Source: JALZKA01 sp963753385 (GTDB lineage: Bacteria; Actinomycetota; Thermoleophilia; Solirubrobacterales; 70-9). Taken from it: 64,000 bases of DNA. This document shows positions 8,682 to 16,579 of this stretch, one piece after another. Position 1 is the first letter of the stretch. The number at the start of each line of letters is the position of its first letter. The notes beneath the pieces are model-generated. The model ran no database searches, was not told the origin of the DNA, and saw only the letters and a list, made by a program, of their open reading frames with translations. The DNA lies in the NCBI GenBank assembly GCA_963753385.1, contig CAVWCC010000005.1, forward strand, positions 558,001 through 622,000. The letters run 5' to 3'. The translations under genes were made by a program, and so were the position numbers.

Positions 8682-8905
8682 AGGTTCGGGTCCTGATCCG
8701 CCCGAAGGAGGGCATCCTGGACCCGCAGGGCAAGGCGGTCGAGCGGGCGCTGCCGGCGCTCGGCTTCGAGGGTATCGAGCACGTCCGCGTCGGCCGGATG
8801 GTCGAGCTCGAGGCCGAGGACGCCGCTCAGCTCCCCGACCTGTGCGAGAAGCTGCTCGCGAACCCGCTGATCGAGGACTACGAGATCGTGGAACTGAAGC
8901 CATGA
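8678..8905 (+). CDS. purS: Phosphoribosylformylglycinamidine synthase, PurS subunit
   Basis: Small homodimeric bridging subunit of FGAM synthase that links PurQ and PurL. The 75 residues KVRVLIRPKEGILDPQGKAV, then RVGRMVELEAE, ending DYEIVELKP, match PurS end to end. No ATG, GTG or TTG is available at the conserved N-terminus; the codon in the right place is CTG at 8678, preceded by AGGGG seven bases upstream. The start therefore appears to be CTG, overlapping the stop of a micro-ORF. The stop overlaps another micro-ORF that leads into purQ. Confidence 0.9.
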   Translation: MKVRVLIRPKEGILDPQGKAVERALPALGFEGIEHVRVGRMVELEAEDAAQLPDLCEKLLANPLIEDYEIVELKP

Positions 8906-8961
8906 GCCGCCGCGAACCCCGTCGGCCCCGGACGCGAAGCGGAGGAGCCGACGGGCTGTGA
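8902..8961 (+). CDS. Intercistronic micro-ORF between purS and purQ (19 codons)
   Basis: ATG at 8902 overlaps the purS stop (ATGA) and the TGA at 8959-8961 overlaps the purQ GTG (GTGA). The peptide would be MSRREPRRPRTRSGGADGL, very Arg-rich. The nucleotide sequence can fold with CCCGTCGG pairing to CCGACGGG, and GGAGGAG at 8941-8947 could be the purQ ribosome site. It resembles the purE-purB junction. It may act by translation, by structure, or both. Confidence 0.35.
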   Translation: MSRREPRRPRTRSGGADGL

Positions 8962-9626
8962 TTTTCGGCGTCGTCCAGTTTCCGGGTTCCTGCGATGAGC
9001 GCGACGCCCTCGCTGCCTGCGAGCGGGTGGCCGACGCCAGGCTCGTCTGGCACGAGGAGACCGACCTCGCCGACATCGACGCCGTCGTCATTCCCGGCGG
9101 CTTCTCCTACGGCGACTACCTGCGGGCCGGGGCGATCGCGCGCTTCGCACCGGCAATGGAGTCGGTCGCCCGGTTCGCCGCCGAGGGTCGGCCGGTGCTG
9201 GGCATCTGCAACGGCTTCCAGGTGCTCTGCGAAGCGGGCCTCCTGCCCGGCGCCCTGCTGCCGAACGAGGGCCTTCGCTTCCACTTCCGCCAGGTCGAGC
9301 TGGAGGTGACCGGAAGCTGCGCCTGGACCTCGGGGGTCGAGCCGGGCGAGCGGCTCTCGATCCCGACCAAGCACATGAGCGGGCGCTACTTCGCGCCGGA
9401 CTCAGACCTCGACCGGCTCGAGGCGGAAGGGCGGGTGATCCTGCGCTACGCGGCCGGACACAACCCGAACGGGTCGCTGCGAGACATCGCCGGGGTCGCG
9501 AACGAGGCCGGAAACGTCATGGGACTGATGCCGCATCCCGAGCATGCGGTCGATCCGCTCACCGGCTCGGCGGATGGGCTGCGGCTGTTCGCGGCAGTCG
9601 CGGATCGCGTCGCGGCGAGCGCGTAA
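8958..9626 (+). CDS. purQ: Phosphoribosylformylglycinamidine synthase, glutaminase subunit PurQ
   Basis: Class I glutamine amidotransferase, 222 residues, supplying ammonia to PurL. The start MIFGVVQFPGSCDERDALAA is the PurQ N-terminus. The nucleophile Cys sits in GICNGFQVL near residue 84, and the His/Glu pair is in MPHPEHAVDP near the C-terminus. GGFSYGDYLRAGAIAR is also conserved. GTG start; its ribosome site lies inside the preceding micro-ORF. Confidence 0.97.
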   Translation: MIFGVVQFPGSCDERDALAACERVADARLVWHEETDLADIDAVVIPGGFSYGDYLRAGAIARFAPAMESVARFAAEGRPVLGICNGFQVLCEAGLLPGALLPNEGLRFHFRQVELEVTGSCAWTSGVEPGERLSIPTKHMSGRYFAPDSDLDRLEAEGRVILRYAAGHNPNGSLRDIAGVANEAGNVMGLMPHPEHAVDPLTGSADGLRLFAAVADRVAASA

Positions 9627-9647
9627 GCCCCCGGCTACTCTGGTCGT

Positions 9648-9923
9648 ATGTGCCGCAACATCAGAACCCTCCACAATTTCGAGCCCGCCGCGACCAGCGA
9701 GGAGGTCCAGGACGCCGCCCTCCAGTACGTGAGGAAGATCAGCGGGTCGACGAAGCCCTCGAAGGCCAACGCCGAAGCGTTCGACCTTGCGGTCGCAGAG
9801 GTCGCCACGGCGACGCAGCGACTGCTCGACTCGCTCGTGACCAACGCGCCGCCGAAGGACCGCGAGGTCGAGGCGGCCAAGCGCAAGGCTCGGTCCGCCG
9901 AGCGCTTCGCCACCGCCGCCTGA
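9648..9923 (+). CDS. DUF2277 family protein
   Basis: 91 residues beginning MCRNIRTLHNFEPAATSEEV, then ALQYVRKISGSTKPSKAN, the signature of the DUF2277 family found in actinobacteria and some other phyla. It is predicted helical and soluble, with a conserved Cys at position 2. Function is unknown. It sits between purQ and purL on the same strand, 21 bases after purQ, which may place it in the purine operon without implying a purine role. Confidence 0.85.
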   Translation: MCRNIRTLHNFEPAATSEEVQDAALQYVRKISGSTKPSKANAEAFDLAVAEVATATQRLLDSLVTNAPPKDREVEAAKRKARSAERFATAA

Positions 9924-9956
9924 CGCGCCGCGACAGCGCATAACCTGCGGAGTCCG

Positions 9957-12170
9957 TTGACCCCATCGGACACCGCTCCCGCCAAGCACCGCGAGCTCGG
10001 GCTCACGGACCATGAGTACGAGCTGATCACCGAGCAGCTCGGCCGCGACCCGAACGACGTCGAGCTCGCGATGTTCTCGCTGCTCTGGTCGGAGCACTGC
10101 GCCTACAAGCACTCCCGAAAGCTGCTGCGGCGGCTGCCGACCGAGGGCCCGCGCGTCGTGATGGGCCCGGGCGAGAACGCGGGGGCGGTCGATGTCGGCT
10201 CCGGGTACTCGGTGGCCTTCAAGGTCGAGTCGCACAACCACCCGAGCGCGGTCGAGCCGTTCCAGGGCGCCGCGACCGGGGTCGGCGGCATCCTCCGCGA
10301 CGTGTTCGCGCTCGGCGCCCGGCCGATCGCGGTGCTCGACTCCCTGCGCTTCGGCGAGCTCGAATCCGAACGTTCGCGCTACCTGTTCGACCACGTCGTA
10401 GCCGGCATCGGCCACTACGGGAACTCGATCGGGGTCCCGACCGTCGGCGGCGAGGTCTACTTCGAAGAACCGTACGAGCAGAACTGCCTCGTCAACGCGA
10501 TGTGCGTGGGACTCGCGCGAACGGAGGACATGGTGCGCTCGGCCGCGGCCGGCGTCGGCAACGTCGTGGTGTTGATGGGCGCCTCCACCGGGCGCGACGG
10601 GATCGGCGGTGCCTCGGTGCTGGCCTCGGCCGAGCTCGGCGAGGGCGACGACGCGAAGCGCCCGAGCGTCCAGATCGGCGACCCGTTCGAGGAGTCGAAG
10701 CTGGTCGAGTGCTGCCTCGAGCTGCTCGGCAAGGGCCTACTGGTGGCGCTCCAGGACCTGGGTGCCGCCGGCCTCACCTCGTCGGCGGCCGAGATGGCCT
10801 CGGGCGGCGGCACCGGGATCGAGGTCGACGTCTCGCGCGTACCGCTGCGCGAGGCCGACATGGAGCCGTTCGAGATCATGGTCTCGGAGTCGCAGGAGCG
10901 GATGCTCGCTGTGGTCGAGCCGCAGAAGGTCGACGCCGTGATCGCGATCTGTGAGAAGTGGCAGGTGGGTCCGGCCGCGATCGGGGAGGTCACGGGCAAC
11001 GGCCTCTTCCGGGTGCTCCGTGGCGACGAGGTCGTGGGGGAGATGCCGATCGCCGCCCTCGTCGACGGCTGCCCCCTGTACGACCTCGACCCCGCCGAGC
11101 CGGAGGGCTGGATCTACGGCAACCGATCAACACTCTCGGCGAGCGACCCCGCCGGGATCCTCTTGCAGCTCCTCGCCGCCCCCAACGTCGCCAGCAAGAA
11201 GTGGGCCTGGGAGCAGTACGACCCGGTGGTCGGCTCGCGCACGGTGCGCCGCCCGGAGTCGGCCGACGCCGCGGTGCTGGACCTGCCCGAGTCCGGGAAC
11301 GCGATCGCCGTCTCGATCGACGGCAACGGGCGGCGCGTCGCATGCGACCCGTACCGCGGCGCGGTCGAGGCGGTGCTCGAGTGCGCCCAGAACCTCGCGT
11401 GCGTCGGCGCCGAGCCGCTCGGCCTCACCAACTGCCTCAACTTCGGAAACCCCGAGAAGCCGGCCGTCGCCTGGCAGCTCGACCGCGCCGTTCAGGGGCT
11501 GGCGGACGCCTGCGGCGAGCTCGGCATCCCGGTCGTCGGCGGGAACGTCTCGCTCTACAACGAGACCGATGCCGGCCCGATCTACCCGACCCCGGTCGTG
11601 GGCCTGGTCGGCGAGCTGCCCGACGCGGCGCGAGCCGGCGGGCTCGCCCTTCGCGAGGGCGACGCGATCGCGCTCGCCGGCCCGTTCGCCCCGTCGCTCG
11701 CGGGCTCGGAGCTGGCGAAGCACCGTGGCGACCTCGGGCCGGGACTCCCCGGCGTCGAGGTCGCCCAGCAGGCGGCCGCCCTCGGCTTCGTGCGGGACGC
11801 GGTCCGCTCCGGGCGTGTCAACGCCGCCCACGACATCTCCGACGGCGGCCTCGCCTGCGCCCTGGCCGAGATGGCGATCGCCGGCGGGGTCGGCGCGGAG
11901 TGCGACTTGGACCCGCTGATCGAGGCGCGGGGCGCGTCGGGCGAGACGGCGGCGTTCGGGGAAGGGCCGGGCGGCTACCTGCTCGCCGGCCCGGTCGCGG
12001 AGCTGGATGTCCTGGCGAGCGAGGCGGAATCCGCTGAGATGGATCTGTGGCTGGTAGGGAGCGCCGGTGGCGGATCGGTCGAGCTCACCGCCGCCGAGCT
12101 GGAGTTGACGGTCTCCGTCCGCGACACCGAGCGCGCATGGCGATCGCTGGCGGACCGTTTCGAGTTCTGA
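9957..12170 (+). CDS. purL: Phosphoribosylformylglycinamidine synthase, PurL subunit
   Basis: Large ATP-dependent subunit of FGAM synthase, 737 residues, the short form that needs PurS and PurQ. HRELGLTDHEYELI starts the family match; MFSLLWSEHCAYKHS, VESHNHPSAVEPFQGAATGVGGILRD and LQDLGAAGLTSSAAEM are diagnostic ATP/substrate motifs of the AIRS-like repeats. The start is a TTG at 9957. After the stop a short CCCGC...GCGGG inverted repeat (about 12185-12204) has no T-run. Confidence 0.97.
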   Translation: MTPSDTAPAKHRELGLTDHEYELITEQLGRDPNDVELAMFSLLWSEHCAYKHSRKLLRRLPTEGPRVVMGPGENAGAVDVGSGYSVAFKVESHNHPSAVEPFQGAATGVGGILRDVFALGARPIAVLDSLRFGELESERSRYLFDHVVAGIGHYGNSIGVPTVGGEVYFEEPYEQNCLVNAMCVGLARTEDMVRSAAAGVGNVVVLMGASTGRDGIGGASVLASAELGEGDDAKRPSVQIGDPFEESKLVECCLELLGKGLLVALQDLGAAGLTSSAAEMASGGGTGIEVDVSRVPLREADMEPFEIMVSESQERMLAVVEPQKVDAVIAICEKWQVGPAAIGEVTGNGLFRVLRGDEVVGEMPIAALVDGCPLYDLDPAEPEGWIYGNRSTLSASDPAGILLQLLAAPNVASKKWAWEQYDPVVGSRTVRRPESADAAVLDLPESGNAIAVSIDGNGRRVACDPYRGAVEAVLECAQNLACVGAEPLGLTNCLNFGNPEKPAVAWQLDRAVQGLADACGELGIPVVGGNVSLYNETDAGPIYPTPVVGLVGELPDAARAGGLALREGDAIALAGPFAPSLAGSELAKHRGDLGPGLPGVEVAQQAAALGFVRDAVRSGRVNAAHDISDGGLACALAEMAIAGGVGAECDLDPLIEARGASGETAAFGEGPGGYLLAGPVAELDVLASEAESAEMDLWLVGSAGGGSVELTAAELELTVSVRDTERAWRSLADRFEF

Positions 12171-12230
12171 CAGTGCGTTGGCGCAAACCCGCTCACACTT
12201 GCGGGATTCGCGGTCTAATCTTCGTGGACG

Positions 12231-12485
12231 ATGGAACGCGCGACTTGGACGGACGAGCGGCTGGACGACCTGTCGAGCCGAGTGGATCGCGGCTTCGAGC
12301 AGGTCGACCGTCGCTTCGGGCAGGTCGACCGTCGCTTCGACGAAACCAACCGCCGCATCGACACGCTCGGGGTGGAGCTTCGGGCGGAGATGGACGCCCT
12401 GCGGATGACCCTCCTCCGTGTCGGCGGCGGGATGATGATCGGCCTCGTCGGGGTGATCGCGGCGGTGCTCGCGCGCGGCGTCTAA
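12231..12485 (+). CDS. Small coiled-coil protein with one membrane segment
   Basis: 84 residues. Residues 10-50 contain heptad-like repeats (RGFEQVDRRFGQVDRRFDET) encoded by near-identical 21-bp units, predicted coiled coil. A hydrophobic helix follows (GGGMMIGLVGVIAAVLARG). This arrangement is common in small bacterial proteins of unknown role. A TCTAAT element at about 12213-12218 may be its -10 box, so it may be separately transcribed between purL and purF. No function can be assigned. Confidence 0.65.
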   Translation: MERATWTDERLDDLSSRVDRGFEQVDRRFGQVDRRFDETNRRIDTLGVELRAEMDALRMTLLRVGGGMMIGLVGVIAAVLARGV

Positions 12486-12663
12486 GCAGGCGTGCTCAGC
12501 GGCAGGACTCGCCGCTCGCGCTCGATGCCCCGCTGGATACGGTGCTCCGCGTACATCCACTCCGGCGTGCGGATTCCGGCGCCGCGCCGGAGCTCGAGCA
12601 GGATGTCGCGGTCGGCCCGTCGTGCGTCTCGACCCGGACGGCGCGGAGACCGTGGGCGATCCG
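12482..12663 (-). pseudogene. Possible gene remnant, C-terminal type, minus strand
   Basis: The minus-strand frame ending at TAG 12482-12484 reads RADRDILLELRRGAGIRTPE then WMYAEHRIQRGIERERRVLP. The residue mix looks protein-like but no start codon or family is recognised, and it overlaps another remnant on the other strand. It may be the decayed end of a lost gene, or chance. Confidence 0.25.
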
Positions 12664-12768
12664 ATCAGCATCGGCTCCGTCGCCGCCGACGTCGCCGTCG
12701 GTCCGGCGGCTGTTTGGGTCGCCGACTTCGAGGGCCCGAGCGTGACCGAGCTGGTCCCTAGTGAGTAG
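12622..12768 (+). pseudogene. Remnant of a YncE/Vgb-like beta-propeller protein
   Basis: A 48-residue frame ends at TAG 12766-12768 and contains DGAETVGDPISIGSVAADVA followed by VGPAAVWVADFEGPSVTELV. The pattern V(G/D)DPI...AVWVA(D/N)...G.V is the repeat unit of YVTN/Vgb-type beta-propellers that often end actinobacterial extracellular or kinase-linked proteins. Only about one blade survives, with no upstream body, so it is probably a relic. It sits in the 412-base gap before purF. Confidence 0.4.
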
Positions 12769-12897
12769 CCGAGTCGGCGCGAAGACCGCGGATTTCGCGC
12801 ATTTTGCGGCACAGACGGCTCCGAGCCCGCTGCTAGCCTTGTCTCTCAGGCAATCCGCCTGCCTCGCAACTCTCTGAAACGAGACCGCGAAGCCCTT

Positions 12898-14364
12898 ATG
12901 AGCTCTTCCCAGCGGCCCGAAACGGACCGCTCAACCGATCCGATTTCCGACCGGGACGGCCCGCGCGACGAGTGCGGGGTGTTCGGCGTGTACGCGCCCG
13001 ACCAAGAGGTCGCGAAGCTCGCTTACTTCGCGCTTTACGCGCTCCAGCACCGCGGCCAGGAATCCGCCGGGATCGCGACCTGCGAGGGCGGCCACATCAC
13101 GACGCTGCGCGACACCGGCCTGGTCTCCCAGGTGTTCGACGAGGAGAAGCTGCGCGCGCTCGACGGCGACATGGCGATCGGCCACGTCCGCTACTCGACC
13201 ACCGGCGGGGCCTCGTGGGAGAACACCCAGCCGGTCTGGCGCGACGACGGCCGCGAGGTCGCCCTGGCCCACAACGGCAACCTGACGAACGCGGTCGAGC
13301 TCTACAACGAGCTGAGCGAGCTGGGGGTGCGCTTCCGCGGCACCTCCGACTCCGAGATCATGGCCGCGCTGCTCTCGACCTGTGAGGAGCGGCCGATCGA
13401 GAACGCGGTCGAGACCGTGATGCCGCGCCTCGAGGGCGCGTACTCCACGGTCGTGATGACGAAGCGCGCGGTCGTCGCTTTCCGCGACCCGCACGGGGTC
13501 CGGCCGCTGTCGCTGGGCCAGATCGGGGACCAGTACTGCGTCGCATCCGAGAGCTGCGCGTTCGACATCATCGGCGGCAAGCTCCTGCGCGAGGTGCAGC
13601 CAGGCGAGCTGATCTCGATCGGCGAGCGCGGGATCGAGACGCGCCAGGTCGTCGAGCCGGAGCGCCCGGCGCAGTGCGTGTTCGAGCACATCTACTTCTC
13701 AAGGCCCGACAGCCGGCTCGAGGGCCGCGTCCTCCAGGAGGTCCGCGGAAAGATGGGCGAGATCCTCTGGCGCGAGGCGCCGGTCGACGCCGACCTGGTG
13801 ATCTCGGTGCCGGACTCCGGCAACCCGGCGGCCAACGGATTCGCCCGAGCCGCGGGCCTGCCCAAGGACGACGGCCTGATCAAGAACCGGTACGTCGCTC
13901 GGACGTTCATCCAGCCGGGCCAGGAGCTGCGCAAGCACGGCCTGCGGATGAAGTTCAACCCGCTGCCGGAGATCCTGGCGGGCAAACGCGTCGTGGTCGT
14001 CGACGACTCGATCGTCCGCGGCAACACGACTCGCCAGATCGTGGGCATGCTCCGCGACGCCGGCGCCACCGAGGTGCACCTCCGCATCTCCGCGCCGCCG
14101 ATCCGCAACCCCTGCCACTACGGAATCGACATGTCGACGCGCGAAGAGATGATCGCCCACAACCGGACGGTCGAGGAGATCGCTGAGGAGCTCGAAGCGG
14201 ACTCGCTGGCCTACCTGTCGATCGACGGCGTCTACGAGGCCGTGGGCACCCCGCGGGAGGCGCATTGCGACGCCTGCTTCACGGGCGATTACCCGCTCGG
14301 CGAGGCGGATCGCGCGAACGGCAAGTTCGCGCTCGAAGAGATCGCAACAATCCCGGTCAGGTAG
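12898..14364 (+). CDS. purF: Amidophosphoribosyltransferase
   Basis: First committed enzyme of purine synthesis: PRPP plus glutamine to phosphoribosylamine. 488 residues from ATG. A 25-residue propeptide precedes Cys26 of ECGVFGVYAPD, the N-terminal nucleophile after cleavage. YALQHRGQESAGI and IGHVRYSTTGG belong to the glutaminase domain; VVVVDDSIVRGNTTR (about residue 365) is the PRPP-binding loop. Fe-S-type cysteines appear toward the C-terminus (CHYGIDM, HCDACFTGDYP), as in B. subtilis-type enzymes. A micro-ORF follows. Confidence 0.97.
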   Translation: MSSSQRPETDRSTDPISDRDGPRDECGVFGVYAPDQEVAKLAYFALYALQHRGQESAGIATCEGGHITTLRDTGLVSQVFDEEKLRALDGDMAIGHVRYSTTGGASWENTQPVWRDDGREVALAHNGNLTNAVELYNELSELGVRFRGTSDSEIMAALLSTCEERPIENAVETVMPRLEGAYSTVVMTKRAVVAFRDPHGVRPLSLGQIGDQYCVASESCAFDIIGGKLLREVQPGELISIGERGIETRQVVEPERPAQCVFEHIYFSRPDSRLEGRVLQEVRGKMGEILWREAPVDADLVISVPDSGNPAANGFARAAGLPKDDGLIKNRYVARTFIQPGQELRKHGLRMKFNPLPEILAGKRVVVVDDSIVRGNTTRQIVGMLRDAGATEVHLRISAPPIRNPCHYGIDMSTREEMIAHNRTVEEIAEELEADSLAYLSIDGVYEAVGTPREAHCDACFTGDYPLGEADRANGKFALEEIATIPVR

Positions 14365-14367
14365 CTG

Positions 14368-14424
14368 GTGAGCGACGTAAGGCGCGAAAGCGCGTTTGCC
14401 TCCCTGGTAAGGGCTTATCTCTAG
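14368..14424 (+). CDS. Intercistronic micro-ORF between purF and recQ (18 codons)
   Basis: GTG at 14368, four bases after the purF stop, opens a frame ending TAG 14422-14424; that TAG shares its last base with the recQ GTG start. The peptide is VSDVRRESAFASLVRAYL. It matches the purC-purS micro-ORF in length (18 codons) and in the first seven residues. TAAGGG at 14408-14413 is the only plausible ribosome site for recQ and lies inside it. Confidence 0.4.
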   Translation: MSDVRRESAFASLVRAYL

Positions 14425-15641
14425 TGCCGGACGAGGCGCTCACGCGCCACTTCGGCTTCCCGGGCTTCCGTCCCGGTCAGCGCGAGGCGGTCGAGGCGGC
14501 GATGGCGGGTCGCGACGTGCTGCTCGTGATGCCGACGGGCGCCGGCAAGTCGCTGTGCTATCAGCTGCCCGGCCTCGAGGACACCGAGCGGCTGACGGTG
14601 GTGGTCTCGCCGCTGGTCTCACTGATGCAGGACCAGGTCGAGGGGCTGCCGGGAAGCGCCGAGCTGATCAATGCCCAGCGCACCGCTTCCGAGAACGCCG
14701 AGTCGCTCCGCCGCGCGCTGGGGGGCGAGGCGCGGCTGCTCTACGTCGCGCCGGAGCGGTTCTGGACGCCTGGGTTCGGCGAGCAGCTGAAGGGCAGGGT
14801 TGGGATGTTCGTCGTCGACGAGGCGCACTGCGTGAGCCAGTGGGGGCACGACTTCCGGCCCGAGTACTTCCGGCTGGGCGAGGTCGCCCGCCGGCTCGGC
14901 GCGAGCTCGGTGTTCGCCGCCACTGCCACCGCCACGCCGCGGGTCGCCGCGGACATCATCCGCCGGCTGGGGCTGCGCGACCCGGTCCGGATCGCGACCG
15001 GCTTCGAGCGCCCGAACCTCTCCTACGACGTCGTGCCTGTACGCGGCGATCGGGCGCGCGAGGCGGCGGTCTCGGCGCTGCTTGGCGAGCCGGGCGCGCT
15101 GCCGGCGATCGTCTACTCCGGCACCCGCAAGCGCACCGAGGCGACTGCGGCGCGCCTGAGCCGCGAGCTGGGGCGGCCGGTCCCCGCCTACCACGCCGGG
15201 ATGGAGCGGGAGCCGCGAGCCGAGTCACAACGCGCCTTCATGGCCGGTGAGGCGCAGGTCGTGGTCGCGACCAACGCGTTCGGGATGGGGGTCGACAAGG
15301 CGGACGTGCGGACCGTCATCCACGAGGCGGTGCCCTCGTCGCTCGAGGCCTACTACCAGGAGGCCGGCCGGGCCGGGCGTGACGGCCTGCCGTCGCGCTG
15401 CGTCCTGCTCGCGAACCCGCAGGACAAGGGTCTCCACGTCTTCTTCATCAATCAGACCGAGGATTCCGAGGCGAAGCGCCACCGCTGGGCGCAGTACCGG
15501 GCGATCTGGGGCTTCGTGGACGGCGATACGTGCCGCCGCGAGGCGATCCTGAGGCACTTCGGCGACCGCGCCGAGCCGAATGCCGCCGGGCGGTGCTGCG
15601 ATGTCTGCGATGGAACCCCGGCTGGTAGCGGTCGCTTGTAG
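14424..15641 (+). CDS. recQ: RecQ-type ATP-dependent DNA helicase, ending after the zinc-binding region
   Basis: 405 residues from GTG 14424. RecQ motifs in order: HFGFPGFRPGQREAVEA (motif 0), LLVMPTGAGKSLCYQLP (Walker A), VVVSPLVSLMQDQVEGLP, FVVDEAHCVSQWGHDFRPEY (DEAH), ATATATPRV, then YHAGMEREPR, VATNAFGMGVDKADVRTVIH and YYQEAGRAGRDG. The zinc motif (CRREAIL...RCCDVCDG) is present. The protein stops there; the winged-helix RQC domain is found in another frame at 15701, across a repeat. This looks like a split helicase or a frameshifted gene. Confidence 0.9.
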   Translation: MPDEALTRHFGFPGFRPGQREAVEAAMAGRDVLLVMPTGAGKSLCYQLPGLEDTERLTVVVSPLVSLMQDQVEGLPGSAELINAQRTASENAESLRRALGGEARLLYVAPERFWTPGFGEQLKGRVGMFVVDEAHCVSQWGHDFRPEYFRLGEVARRLGASSVFAATATATPRVAADIIRRLGLRDPVRIATGFERPNLSYDVVPVRGDRAREAAVSALLGEPGALPAIVYSGTRKRTEATAARLSRELGRPVPAYHAGMEREPRAESQRAFMAGEAQVVVATNAFGMGVDKADVRTVIHEAVPSSLEAYYQEAGRAGRDGLPSRCVLLANPQDKGLHVFFINQTEDSEAKRHRWAQYRAIWGFVDGDTCRREAILRHFGDRAEPNAAGRCCDVCDGTPAGSGRL

Positions 15642-15701
15642 CTGGTAGGACGAGTGACCGGGCTGGCGGGGCTACCAGCGACCAGCTACCAGCGACCAGC
15701 T
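15620..15701. repeat. Inverted arrays of the heptamer ACCAGCN splitting recQ
   Basis: The right arm at 15674-15701 holds four perfect tandem heptamers (ACCAGCG, ACCAGCT, ACCAGCG, ACCAGCT). The left arm at about 15620-15649 is a degenerate version in reverse orientation (AGCTGGT/CGCTTGT-type units), so the DNA could form a cruciform. It lies between the RecQ zinc region and the RQC domain and contains the recQ stop codon. The same heptamer occurs four times in the E2 gene at 40585-40612. Confidence 0.85.
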
Positions 15702-15961
15702 TGAAGGACGCGATCCTCGCGGTCGTCGAGGCCGCTTCGCCGGCCGTCGGACGGACCCGCGCGGTCGAGATCCTGCGCGGCGGGCGCAGCAAGGTCGTGC
15801 TGAAGTACGCGTACGACGAGCTGCCCGGCTACGGAGACTTCGGCGACTTGCGGGCGGACGACCTGCTCGCCGAGGTCGACGCCATGATCGACGCGGGCGC
15901 GCTGCGCTCGACCGGAGGGCGGTTCCCGAAGCTGGCCGTCGCCGAGGCCGAGGCCGCGTGA
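15701..15961 (+). CDS. Detached RQC-like winged-helix domain of RecQ
   Basis: 86 residues from TTG 15701: KDAILAVVEAASPAVGRTRA, then VEILRGGRSKVVLKYAYDEL, then GYGDFGDLRADDLLAEV and RFPKLAV. The order LRG...S..V......L..YG..........L...G.L....P.L fits the RQC domain that follows the zinc motif in RecQ. It is in a different frame from recQ (frame offset 2). No ribosome site is seen, so it may be translated by coupling or be a dead fragment. It overlaps purN by 4 bases (GTGA). Confidence 0.6.
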   Translation: MKDAILAVVEAASPAVGRTRAVEILRGGRSKVVLKYAYDELPGYGDFGDLRADDLLAEVDAMIDAGALRSTGGRFPKLAVAEAEAA

Positions 15962-16578
15962 GCTTGCGGGTAGCGGTGCTCGCCTCGGGCACGGGGACGA
16001 ACCTGCAGGCGATCCTGGACACCGTCCACGGCCGGGACGGGATCGAGGTCGTCGCGGTCGCATCGGACAAGCCCGGCGCCATGGCACTCGATCGAGCCAC
16101 GGACGCCGGCATCGCCACCGAGGTCTTTCCGGCCGAGGGCTTCGACGACCGCGCGGCTCGCGATGCCGCCATCGGCGACTGGCTCGAGGAGCGTGAGGTG
16201 GGCCTCATCGTGCTCGCCGGCTACATGCAGCTGCTCTCGCCGAGCTTCATCGCCCGGTTCGAGAACCGGATCGTGAACGTTCACCCGGCGCTCCTGCCGT
16301 CGTTCCCGGGCCTGGACGCCGTCGGACAGGCGCTCGACCACGGGGTTCGGGTCACCGGGGTGACGGTCCACTTCGTCGACGACGGCGTCGACACCGGGCC
16401 GATCATCCTGCAGCAGCCGATCCCTGTCCCTCGCGACCGCGACCGCGCGGCGCTCGAGGACGAGCTCCACGCAACCGAGCACGTGCTGCTGCCCGAGGCG
16501 ATCCGGCTGATCGCGGTCGGCCGCATCTCGTTCGACCCCGCCAATCCTCGGCTCGTGCTGATCGCGCCGGATAAATAG
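15958..16578 (+). CDS. purN: Phosphoribosylglycinamide formyltransferase (10-formyl-THF dependent)
   Basis: Formylates GAR to FGAR in purine synthesis. 206 residues from GTG. LRVAVLASGTGTNLQAILD is the PurN phosphate-binding start. NVHPALLPSFPGLDAVGQAL supplies the catalytic Asn-His pair and VHFVDDGVDTGPIILQ the Asp. Typical family length. purH starts 1 base after the stop, so they are probably one transcript. Confidence 0.97.
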   Translation: MSLRVAVLASGTGTNLQAILDTVHGRDGIEVVAVASDKPGAMALDRATDAGIATEVFPAEGFDDRAARDAAIGDWLEEREVGLIVLAGYMQLLSPSFIARFENRIVNVHPALLPSFPGLDAVGQALDHGVRVTGVTVHFVDDGVDTGPIILQQPIPVPRDRDRAALEDELHATEHVLLPEAIRLIAVGRISFDPANPRLVLIAPDK

Positions 16579-16579
16579 A

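Noticed and set aside
12185..12204. CCCGC/GCGGG hairpin after purL as a terminator
   Set aside because: The stem is only 5 bp with an 8-base loop and no T-run; too weak to call.
12293..12350. 21-bp tandem repeats as another short-repeat array
   Set aside because: The unit is a multiple of three and encodes coiled-coil heptads, so it is explained by protein structure rather than by the 7-bp repeat process.
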